The position numbers and the translations under genes were made by a program. Shown here piece after piece: positions 7,883-13,655 of a stretch of DNA of 13,668 nucleotides. The notes under the pieces were generated by a model. It made no database searches, was not told the DNA's origin, and was given only the letters and a program-made list of their open reading frames with translations. How positions within the stretch are numbered: position 1 is the stretch's first letter; the number at the start of each line of letters is the position of its first letter. The DNA is taken from positions 1-13,668 of the forward strand of contig JAHEZG010000060.1 in NCBI GenBank assembly GCA_023251195.1, read 5' to 3'. The DNA is from Chitinophagaceae bacterium. GTDB taxonomy: Bacteria; Bacteroidota; Bacteroidia; Chitinophagales; UBA10324.

Positions 7883-8512
7883 TTGAAGAAAATATTTTTC
7901 ATATTAATAACAATCGCTCTTTTTAGTTGTGAATACCGTGAGAAGAAAATAAAAGTATCACTGCTTCCACTCGGAAATGTTTCAGCCGAATATCTTGATT
8001 CAATCAGCGGGGCATTAAAGAATGAATATCATTTTGAAGTTGAGATTCTTCCGGAAATAAAAATTCCTGAAAACTTTTTCATCAATATAAAATCACCGAG
8101 GTATCGTGCCGATTTAATTATAAAACACTTGTTGACAATAAAACCTGATTCGGTAGATTATATAATGGGAATAACTGAATATGATATTTCTGTAACCAAA
8201 AGAGATGAAAATGGAAACATAAAAACCCCGGAATCAAAATATTCTGACTGGGGAGTTTTTGGATTCGGTTATGTTGAAAACAGAAGCAGCATTATTTCGA
8301 CTTTCAGATTTAAAAATGATGACCAGAAAATTTTCTTTTTACGATTACAGAAAATTGCAATGCACGAACTTGGTCATAATTTAGGATTGCCACATTGCAA
8401 AAATAAAATGTGCGTGATGTGCGATGCCGCAGAAACCATTCGAACAATTGATCGGGTGAACAAAACTCTTTGTAAAGATTGCAGGGCGAAAATTCAGCAG
8501 ATCATTTTTTAA
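7883..8512 (+). CDS. Archaemetzincin-family zinc metalloprotease, predicted lipoprotein (TTG start)
   Basis: The 209-residue product carries the full archaemetzincin (M54) signature: HELGHNLGLPHC at 161-172, then Cys177, Met179, Cys197 and Cys200, matching HExxHxxGxxHC-x4-C-x-M-x17-C-x2-C exactly. His161, His165 and His171 should bind the catalytic zinc and Glu162 act as base; the four cysteines bind a second, structural zinc. Upstream family features are present: YIMGITEYDIS (93-103) and VFGFGYVENRSSIIS (125-139). The N-terminus MKKIFFILITIALFSC has a lipobox LFSC with Cys16, so the protein should be a lipoprotein on the periplasmic side. The start is TTG: the frame is open upstream to 7838 without ATG, and TTG gives the correct MKK-type signal peptide. 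It is a likely aminopeptidase or protease of unknown target. Confidence 0.92.
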   Translation: MKKIFFILITIALFSCEYREKKIKVSLLPLGNVSAEYLDSISGALKNEYHFEVEILPEIKIPENFFINIKSPRYRADLIIKHLLTIKPDSVDYIMGITEYDISVTKRDENGNIKTPESKYSDWGVFGFGYVENRSSIISTFRFKNDDQKIFFLRLQKIAMHELGHNLGLPHCKNKMCVMCDAAETIRTIDRVNKTLCKDCRAKIQQIIF

Positions 8513-8581
8513 AAGGTTCATTCGCCCCTGACAGGATGGAACTTCTTTGCAGCGAATGATTTCATCGCGGAATTGAATTTC

Positions 8582-8665
8582 AACCTTAGTAGAAATAATT
8601 AATAGAGATTTTCTAACCTTATTAATAAGGTTGTTGAGGTAGTATTTAATTTTTCTACTGAGGTT
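8582..8665. repeat. Nested inverted-repeat element with central 18-bp palindrome
   Basis: The outer arms 8582-8604 and 8643-8665 pair over 23 positions with 4 mismatches; the outermost 14 (AACCTTAGTAGAAA / TTTCTACTGAGGTT) have only one. Inside lies the perfect palindrome AACCTTATTAATAAGGTT (8615-8632), which starts with the same AACCTTA word as the outer arm. It may be a small non-coding repeat of the MITE or REP kind, an RNA structure, or a protein-binding site. Confidence 0.65.
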
Positions 8666-8679
8666 CTTTTGGCGCGAAC

Positions 8680-8712
8680 AACTTTTCCAAAGTTCAAAAC
8701 TTTGGAAAAGTT
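8680..8712. repeat. Perfect 15-bp hairpin, AACTTTTCCAAAGTT arms, 3-base loop
   Basis: Arms 8680-8694 and 8698-8712 are perfectly complementary around a CAA loop. It lies 13 bases beyond the stop of the minus-strand sorting-domain stub, where a terminator for that gene would be expected, but no T-run follows on either strand. From memory, similar AACTTT..GGAAAGTT hairpins recur in Bacteroidota intergenic DNA. Confidence 0.7.
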
Positions 8713-8725
8713 AATCCCTCGTGTT

Positions 8726-8896
8726 TTACTCCACCACCACCTTCTTCATCACCAACCCATCTGCAGTTTTGAGGCGGATGAAATAAACGCCCTTGCTGAG
8801 GGTGGTGAGGTGCAGGGTTTGGGTTGGGGTGTTACACCGGAGCGCATAAACTTTTTCGCCTGATAAATTAATGACTTCTATTTGTTGAAAATTTTA
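8726..8896 (-). pseudogene. Truncated T9SS type A sorting domain (C-terminal remnant of a secreted protein)
   Basis: Reading the minus strand from 8893 to the stop at 8726-8728 gives 55 codons: NFQQIEVINLSGEKVYALR, then LHLTTLSKGVYFIRL, then KTADGLVMKKVVVE. This is the last two thirds of a T9SS sorting domain, with the IEVxNLSGEKVY, LSKGVYFIRL and KKVVVE landmarks of intact tails. No start codon, signal peptide or passenger domain precedes it. The frame meets a stop (TAA, 8894-8896) exactly where the accgcagaggcg repeat begins. Its GC content (about 53% in 8761-8820) is above that of its surroundings. It is best read as the 3' stub of a lost secreted-protein gene. Confidence 0.8.
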
Positions 8897-8932
8897 CCGC
8901 AGAGGCGCAAAGACGCAGAGAAAAATTTATTC
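8896..8932. repeat. accgcagaggcgcaaagacgcagag intergenic repeat
   Basis: A G/A-rich quasi-periodic sequence of gcagag/gcaaag/gcagag units. From memory, accacagag/accgcagag-type units are widespread intergenic repeats in Bacteroidota and other phyla. A related element is at 12986-13085. It abuts the truncated sorting domain. The right arm seen in the second element is at best degenerate here (attctatgtttttg near 8928). Confidence 0.6.
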
Positions 8933-8986
8933 TATGTTTTTGTTTTTAGGAAAAAGTTATTTTGTGCAACACTAAAAATTAACAAA

Positions 8987-9523
8987 ATGGGATTCTTTGG
9001 ACTTTTTAAAAAAACAACTCAGGTAACAGAGGCAAAAAATGATAAAACAGTTTACGAATGCTTCGGAATAAATGAGAATGAAGAGAAACATATTTCTTTA
9101 AATGAAAAGCAGGAATTGTTAGATAATATTAAGGAAAGAAATAAGGTTTTTAATCGAGAAGAAATTAATACGATTAGTAGCCATGCTAAATATGATGTTT
9201 GGAATGCATTTAAGTGGCATCAATTTTCACCTGAACTTAAATCTTCAACTACTATAAAAGTCAAGTATAAATTTAGTGGAGTAGACAAAGAAAAAAGTTT
9301 ACTCGCAAATCCCGATGTTGATATGAATGAATTTGAGAAAGAGATGGCGGATAATTTTTCTAATGACAAATATTTTAACAAGGTAGAAATTCAAGATGTT
9401 TCTATGAAATTGGGTTATGATGTTTGGGAGTTTTGTAAGTGGGATAAATATTCTGAATCAAGAATAGTTTATGAAGATGGGTTTGAAATGGTAAATTATG
9501 AAAAGAGTAATTCTAAAAAATAG
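8987..9523 (+). CDS. Hypothetical protein with internally duplicated YDVW-x3-KW motif
   Basis: I do not recognise this 178-residue protein. ATG 8987 (MGFFGLFKKTTQ...) is chosen over an in-frame ATG at 8882 because the upstream 35 codons are translated from the intergenic repeat (PQRRKDAEK) and look spurious. No signal peptide is evident; the N-terminus is a short amphipathic, basic stretch. Two copies of a 25-residue unit are visible: EI-x3-S-x4-YDVWNAFKWHQFSPE at 59-83 and EI-x3-S-x4-YDVWEFCKWDKYSES at 134-158, with invariant EI, S, YDVW, KW and S at equal spacing. A charged central stretch (about 95-125) lies between. The gene is convergent with the DUF2971 gene, with 14 bases between the stops. 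The conserved aromatic/charged unit suggests a repeated fold or binding site. No function is inferred. Confidence 0.8.
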   Translation: MGFFGLFKKTTQVTEAKNDKTVYECFGINENEEKHISLNEKQELLDNIKERNKVFNREEINTISSHAKYDVWNAFKWHQFSPELKSSTTIKVKYKFSGVDKEKSLLANPDVDMNEFEKEMADNFSNDKYFNKVEIQDVSMKLGYDVWEFCKWDKYSESRIVYEDGFEMVNYEKSNSKK

Positions 9524-9537
9524 GAAACCAAGGAATG

Positions 9538-10536
9538 TTAAGTGAAAAATTTCCTAAGTTCTGACTGTTTGGCTTTCACAATAGATTCAGTCATTCTATA
9601 AATTAACATTTCAAGTGAGTTAGAAATTTTATGAAAATCAGTTTCATTATATCTGTATCCAACTATCATTGAGTCAAGATTTATATGAGGTAGTGAACTT
9701 TGTTTTATACAATCTTGAATTCCCTGGTTTATGTTTTTGTGTTTTTCAAATTTCAAATAAAGTTTTGCTTTTGGATAAAGATGAAATTCATTGGAAAGCG
9801 AGAAATTATTGGATGAAGTATCCTGACTATAATGAAGCAATCGCACTTCTGATTCGGACTTATAAATCCCTTTTTTAATAAAGGAATAAATCCGCATCAG
9901 AATTAATTCTCTATCGTTCAATTGAAAATCATTTTCAACTTCAAATTTTTTTGTTTCAGAAATAAAAGAATTATAGAGTTGCTTTATTTGTGAATGTTGT
10001 TCTTGACCTTCATAAACTATTTTAGAAAGAAAGTAATTTGACCATTCATCGAAATTTTCTTTTTCAACTTTAAAAACCAAACCAACACCTTTCCCGTTTT
10101 CACCATATAACCGCCAGTTATCAAAATGCACTTCTTCATTGTCTTGATATTCGCAAAATGAAATCTGATAAAACAATTGCTTGTATCCAATAATTTGTTC
10201 ATTTGGAATTCCTGTCAAATCAATTGCTCCGGAAGAAAATTCATTTGGGTCATCCAAGAGCGATAAATTGTTAAGATACAAATAGCCATTATTTAAAATT
10301 TCAATTGCGTTTTTAAGAGATGTGAAATGAATTAGTTTAAATCCACCATCGTAATACAAACAAGTATCCCTTAGAATTTTCTGCGATGGATTATTAACTG
10401 AAAAATTATCAGGTTTTCCAGCATACATAGCTAATGAAGTACTAATCGAAAAATGAGGAAGAATATTTTTTACCTTTTCTACTAAAGCTTTTTTTGCCTT
10501 CTCAATAATTTCTCCATCTGCATCTTCTTTATACAT
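9538..10536 (-). CDS. DUF2971-family protein
   Basis: The 332-residue product fits the DUF2971 family by its order of motifs: HFTSLKNAIEILNNGYLYL at 70-88, LLDDPNEF at 93-100, ISFCEYQDN at 125-133, WRLYGENGKGVGLVF at 141-155 and the late SESEVRLLHY at 227-236 (family pattern E-x-E-V/Y-R). There is no signal peptide or membrane segment; it should be cytoplasmic. The biochemical role of DUF2971 is not established to my knowledge. The H-[FY]-T-S, W-x2-Y and late E-x-E-x-R layout is reminiscent of an ADP-ribosyltransferase H-Y-E arrangement, but that is only a structural guess. The 70-residue N-terminal extension (KKALVEKVKNILPHF...) is less familiar. It lies 25 bases downstream of the UvrD-like helicase on the same strand, so co-transcription is possible. 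The gene is very AT-rich (22-28% GC in several 60-base stretches). Confidence 0.75.
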   Translation of the reverse strand: MYKEDADGEIIEKAKKALVEKVKNILPHFSISTSLAMYAGKPDNFSVNNPSQKILRDTCLYYDGGFKLIHFTSLKNAIEILNNGYLYLNNLSLLDDPNEFSSGAIDLTGIPNEQIIGYKQLFYQISFCEYQDNEEVHFDNWRLYGENGKGVGLVFKVEKENFDEWSNYFLSKIVYEGQEQHSQIKQLYNSFISETKKFEVENDFQLNDRELILMRIYSFIKKGIYKSESEVRLLHYSQDTSSNNFSLSNEFHLYPKAKLYLKFEKHKNINQGIQDCIKQSSLPHINLDSMIVGYRYNETDFHKISNSLEMLIYRMTESIVKAKQSELRKFFT

Positions 10537-10561
10537 TAATTTTTTATTTTCAAATCAGTTT

Positions 10562-12898
10562 TCACTCCGCCTTATTCAATATCCGCAGCTTGGCGTATTT
10601 GAGTAATATTTTTTTTGTGCCTGCTTCGCTGAATTCGATGGTGGCGATGCGCTCGAATTCGCTGCCTTCGAGTTTCAGAATTTTTCCGATGCCGAAGCGC
10701 TGGTGCTCTACTTCCATGGCTTCTTTTATTTCGCGGAAATCGTCGGGCTTGAAATCAACAGCGGGTTTGTAAGCAAAGGGCGGCGGAGTAAATTTTGGTG
10801 CGGCGGGTTTTTGTGCAGCAGCGGAAGCGGACGATTTTTTATTGGGATAATAACCGGGCTTGCTGTAAGTGTCTTCGCCGAGAAAATTGTGATGCGAAAA
10901 ATTTTTTTGCGGCGCTGAATAAATATTATCAATGCTCTTGGGGTCAATTTCATCAATGAAGCGGCTGGGGTCGCAGTAAGTGAGGGAGCCATAACGGTAG
11001 CGCGTGTTGGCGTATGAGAGCGTGAGCTTTTGTTTGGCGCGCGTGATGGCGACATAAAAGAGGCGGCGCTCTTCTTCGAGGTCTTCGCGGCTGTTGAGCG
11101 ACATGGCGCCGGGGAAAAGATTTTCTTCCAACCCCACCACATAAACACACTGAAACTCTAACCCCTTGGCGGAGTGAATGGTCATCATGCGCACACGGTC
11201 GTGGTCGTTGGTGTCTTTGTCGGCATCAGTAAGCAGCGAAATATTTTGCAAGTAGGCGGCGAGCGATTTATCTTTTGTGAGTTCATCTTTTATTTCGCCG
11301 TCGGGCGTGATGTCGGGCGCTTCGCTGTCGGTAAATTCTTTTATGCCATTAAGCAACTCCTGCAGGTTTTCGTAGCGGCTGAGTCCTTCAACTGTTTTGT
11401 CGTCGTAGAGTTCTTTGAGTATGCCGCTGTTTTTTGCCACGAGCGCTGCGGCATCATAAGCATTGAGAATGGTTAACTGGTTCGCCCAGTTTTTTACCAT
11501 GTACATAAAACTTTCGATGTTGCTGTTGCTGCGGTTGCCGGGCATTTCGGTGGCGGCATTGAGCAACACATCCCACAGGCGCATTGATTTTTCTTTGGCA
11601 ATGACCATTGCTTTGTCAATGGAAGTTTGCCCGATGCCGCGCGCGGGGTAATTGATAACGCGCTTGAGGGCTTCTTCGTCGTGATGATTAACGCAGAGGC
11701 GGAGGTAGCCGACCAAGTCTTTGATTTCTTTGCGCTGATAAAAACTTAGTCCGCCATAAATGACATACGGAATATTGAGGCGGCGCATGGCTTCTTCAAA
11801 CGCACGGCTCTGTGCATTGGTGCGATACAAAATTGCGAACTCGTTGTGATGGCGCTGGTGGCGCATCTTCTCTTCGAAAATGCTGTCGGCAACGAGCTTG
11901 CCTTCGTCGTTATCACTAAGTGCGCGAATGAGTTTTATTTTTTCGCCTTCGAGATTTTCGGTCCAGATTTCTTTATTAATCTGCAACTTGTTATTGCCGA
12001 TTACTTTGTTGGCGGCTTTAACAATGTGTTGCGTGCTGCGGTAATTCTGTTCGAGTTTGAAAGTCTGCACTTCGGGATAATCGCGCTCGAAGTTTAAAAT
12101 GTTGGCGATGGTTGCGCCGCGGAAAGAGTAAATGCTTTGCGCATCATCACCCACCACGCAAATATTCTGATGCACATCGCCGAGTTTTTTTACAATACTG
12201 TATTGCGCGTAGTTGGTATCCTGGAACTCATCAATCAAAATGTATTTGAAGCGCTGCTGGTATTTGTAAAGTATGTCGGGAAAATTTTCGAGCATGTGGT
12301 GCATCTTGAAAAGCAAATCATCGAAATCCATTGCACCGGCTTGCTGCATTCGTCGTTGGTAGATTTCGTAAATCTCACCAATGCGCGGGCGACCGGAAGA
12401 ACTGTCGTCGCCCTGAATATTAAAATCCTGCTGGTATTCAGCCGGACCAACCAAACTGTTTTTTGAAGAAGAGATTCTGTTGTGAACCACATTGGGTTTG
12501 TAAAGCGAATCGTTCAAACCGAGTTCCTTGATTATGGCTTTGAGCAGACTGCGCGAATCATCGGTATCGTAAATGCTGAAGTTGGTTGGATAGCCAATGC
12601 GGTCGGCATGGTAGCGAAGCACGCGCGCAAACACCGAGTGAAAAGTGCCCATGTACAGATTGCGGGCTTCGATGTTTGTTAACTTCTCAATCCGGTCGCG
12701 CATTTCGGCTGATGCTTTGTTGGTGAAGGTGAGCGCGAGAATATTAAACGGGTCAACTCCCTGCTGTAACAGGTATGCAATACGAAAAGTAAGTACGCGC
12801 GTTTTTCCTGAACCGGGTCCGGCAATAATCATCACAGGTCCGTCTGTTGCCTCCACAGCTTGCCGCTGCATTCCGTTCAGTTCATCCAAAAAATTCAT
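10562..12898 (-). CDS. uvrD: UvrD/PcrA-type ATP-dependent DNA helicase
   Basis: A complete 778-residue superfamily 1A helicase. Visible motifs in order are the Q-motif LNGMQRQAVEA (7-17), Walker A AGPGSGKT (26-33), motif Ia TFTNKASAEM (57-66), motif II IDEFQDTNY (222-230), motif III GDDAQSIYSFRGA (250-262), motif IV LEQNYRST (282-289), motif V TIHSAKGLEF (573-582) and motif VI EERRLFYVAITRA (609-621). The C-terminal 60 or so residues (VEHQRFGIGKILKLEG and onward) match the small Tudor-like domain that ends PcrA and UvrD proteins and contacts RNA polymerase in PcrA. It unwinds DNA 3' to 5' in nucleotide excision and mismatch repair and removes conflicts between replication and transcription. 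Start ATG 12898 gives the standard MNFLDELN beginning. Its GC content (about 55-60% in parts) is well above its neighbours. Could equally be named pcrA. Confidence 0.95.
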   Translation of the reverse strand: MNFLDELNGMQRQAVEATDGPVMIIAGPGSGKTRVLTFRIAYLLQQGVDPFNILALTFTNKASAEMRDRIEKLTNIEARNLYMGTFHSVFARVLRYHADRIGYPTNFSIYDTDDSRSLLKAIIKELGLNDSLYKPNVVHNRISSSKNSLVGPAEYQQDFNIQGDDSSSGRPRIGEIYEIYQRRMQQAGAMDFDDLLFKMHHMLENFPDILYKYQQRFKYILIDEFQDTNYAQYSIVKKLGDVHQNICVVGDDAQSIYSFRGATIANILNFERDYPEVQTFKLEQNYRSTQHIVKAANKVIGNNKLQINKEIWTENLEGEKIKLIRALSDNDEGKLVADSIFEEKMRHQRHHNEFAILYRTNAQSRAFEEAMRRLNIPYVIYGGLSFYQRKEIKDLVGYLRLCVNHHDEEALKRVINYPARGIGQTSIDKAMVIAKEKSMRLWDVLLNAATEMPGNRSNSNIESFMYMVKNWANQLTILNAYDAAALVAKNSGILKELYDDKTVEGLSRYENLQELLNGIKEFTDSEAPDITPDGEIKDELTKDKSLAAYLQNISLLTDADKDTNDHDRVRMMTIHSAKGLEFQCVYVVGLEENLFPGAMSLNSREDLEEERRLFYVAITRAKQKLTLSYANTRYRYGSLTYCDPSRFIDEIDPKSIDNIYSAPQKNFSHHNFLGEDTYSKPGYYPNKKSSASAAAQKPAAPKFTPPPFAYKPAVDFKPDDFREIKEAMEVEHQRFGIGKILKLEGSEFERIATIEFSEAGTKKILLKYAKLRILNKAE

Positions 12899-12918
12899 GC
12901 GACGAAAGTAGATTTTAG

Positions 12919-12935
12919 ATTTCTGATTTCTGATT
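12919..12935. repeat. ATTTCTGATTTCTGATT repeat, copy 2
   Basis: This is the exact reverse complement of 1646-1662, just upstream of the helicase start. It is a low-complexity tandem heptamer-like sequence. Confidence 0.55.
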
Positions 12936-12985
12936 GAAGATTGATGGATGCGCGATTTTGTGGAGAAATATTTTTTCGAATATTT

Positions 12986-13085
12986 AACACGGAGGCACGG
13001 AGAACACGAAGTTGCACGGAGAATTCTTTGTTGAAAAAATATTATTAAACTCTGTGTTTCTCTATGTTCTCAGTATCTCCTTGGT
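12986..13085. repeat. Inverted-repeat element of the cacggaggcacggag family
   Basis: The left arm (12986-13021, aacacggaggcacggagaac and onward) and right arm (13050-13085, ctctgtgtttctctatgttc and onward) are complementary at 24 of 36 positions around a 28-base AT-rich centre, a degenerate stem-loop. It resembles the accacagag/cacggag intergenic repeats I recall from many Bacteroidota genomes, and the left half resembles 8896-8932. It supplies a false upstream ATG at 13012 to the following gene. Confidence 0.6.
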
Positions 13086-13131
13086 TTTTTCATCGAGAAT
13101 TTTTTTGCAGATTGCAGCAGAAAAATTTTTT

Positions 13132-13389
13132 ATGGTCGAAAAATCAAAGGCTTCATCAATGGAATTTTTGTGGACACCGGGATTTGTGTTTGCATCAGTC
13201 ATTTTATTTTATCGATTGAATAATTCAATTGATGTTTTGGATGCACAAACTGTTGGCGGAGGAATAGTGATTGGATTGGTTGGTGCAGTTATAGGAATAA
13301 TATTGAAACGAATTTCAACTGAGCTGCCATTGATTCAGCGACTCGCAGTTTTAATTGCGATAGTTCTGGTTGCATTTTTTATCTGGTAG
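13132..13389 (+). CDS. Small three-helix membrane protein, unknown function
   Basis: The 85-residue product (from ATG 13132) has three hydrophobic segments: 12-27 (FLWTPGFVFASVILFY), 41-58 (VGGGIVIGLVGAVIGIIL, glycine-rich) and 68-85 (IQRLAVLIAIVLVAFFIW), which runs to the last residue. A basic KRIS loop lies between helices 2 and 3. An in-frame ATG at 13012 would add 40 residues read from the inverted-repeat element and is rejected; ATG 13159 is a shorter alternative. I do not recognise a family. It is convergent with the 74-residue gene, with a terminator between. Being real is likely because of the clean membrane topology, but not certain. Confidence 0.65.
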   Translation: MVEKSKASSMEFLWTPGFVFASVILFYRLNNSIDVLDAQTVGGGIVIGLVGAVIGIILKRISTELPLIQRLAVLIAIVLVAFFIW

Positions 13390-13392
13390 AAA

Positions 13393-13430
13393 AATTCAAG
13401 CAGCAGAACCTGTGGCTTGAATTATTTTTT
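13393..13430 (+). terminator. Intrinsic terminator between convergent genes
   Basis: The perfect 9-bp stem AATTCAAGC (13393-13401) / GCTTGAATT (13415-13423) has a 13-base loop and is followed by A then six T (13425-13430), four bases after the stop of the membrane-protein gene. On the minus strand a short T-run (13392-13390) follows, so it may act weakly both ways. An alternative 10-bp pairing, AGCAGCAGAA (13399-13408) with TTCTGCTGCT (13444-13453), overlaps the left arm and the end of the convergent gene. Confidence 0.8.
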
Positions 13431-13655
13431 TCAGATTCCGATTTTCTGCTGCTCTTTTTCCGATAAAATATTTTTCAGGTGCGCAATAACATCCCACTCC
13501 AGATCTTCGGCGGTTGGTCTATAATTATCCAGAAATAAATCTTCCTTGTCTTTACGGGCCACTGCAATTCCATTCTGATATTCATACCAATATCTTTCAT
13601 TGCCCTCGTCAATCGCTTTTTGAATTTGCTCAGGATAAGGACCGTATAATTTCAT
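13431..13655 (-). CDS. Small acidic protein, unknown function
   Basis: A complete 74-residue frame starting at ATG 13655 (MKLYGPYPEQIQKAI...). It is rich in Glu, Asp, Tyr and Lys, with no signal peptide or membrane segment, and looks like a compact soluble protein: a tyrosine-rich beta-type stretch (RYWYEYQNGIAVAR, about 21-34) and a C-terminal helix (DVIAHLKNILSEKEQQK). I do not recognise it. Its stop directly follows the T-run of the convergent terminator. The start could lie in the adjacent DNA beyond the window, but the ATG is plausible. Confidence 0.65.
   Translation of the reverse strand: MKLYGPYPEQIQKAIDEGNERYWYEYQNGIAVARKDKEDLFLDNYRPTAEDLEWDVIAHLKNILSEKEQQKIGI

Larger units (their letters stand above)
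8513..8986. other. Repeat-rich junction without an intact gene
   Basis: These 474 bases between the archaemetzincin and the 178-residue gene hold no credible complete gene. In order there are an 8-bp inverted repeat (TCATTCGC 8518-8525 / GCGAATGA 8552-8559), a nested inverted-repeat element (8582-8665), a perfect 15-bp hairpin (8680-8712), a minus-strand T9SS sorting-domain stub (8726-8896) and an intergenic repeat (8896-8932). A 64-codon plus-strand frame at 8669-8863 is the opposite-strand shadow of the stub. Confidence 0.7.
12899..13131. other. Divergent intergenic region between helicase and small membrane protein
   Basis: These 233 bases must hold the helicase promoter and the promoter of the small membrane-protein gene. 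They contain the second atttctgatttctgatt repeat (12919-12935) and the inverted cacggaggcacggag element (12986-13085). No convincing promoter boxes were seen. Confidence 0.45.

Noticed and set aside
8518..8559. 8-bp inverted repeat after the archaemetzincin gene as terminator
   Set aside because: The 26-base loop and lack of a T-run make termination doubtful; it is mentioned only as part of the junction.
8669..8863. 64-codon plus-strand frame with HHHLLHHQ
   Set aside because: It lies opposite the recognisable T9SS sorting-domain stub and across the 8680-8712 hairpin; its residues are a shadow of the minus-strand reading.
8896..8932. CRISPR-like periodicity of gcagag/gcaaag/gcagag
   Set aside because: Units are only 8-9 bases, with no spacers and no cas genes in the window; it fits a dispersed intergenic repeat.
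8987..10536. The 178-residue protein and DUF2971 protein as a toxin-antitoxin or defence pair
   Set aside because: They are convergent rather than in one operon, and neither has a recognised toxin, antitoxin or nuclease motif, so a system is not supported.
10590..12911. Many open frames antisense or out of frame within the helicase gene
   Set aside because: GC-rich codon bias of the helicase opens other frames. None has a signal peptide, domain or independent motif, and the helicase frame is unambiguous.
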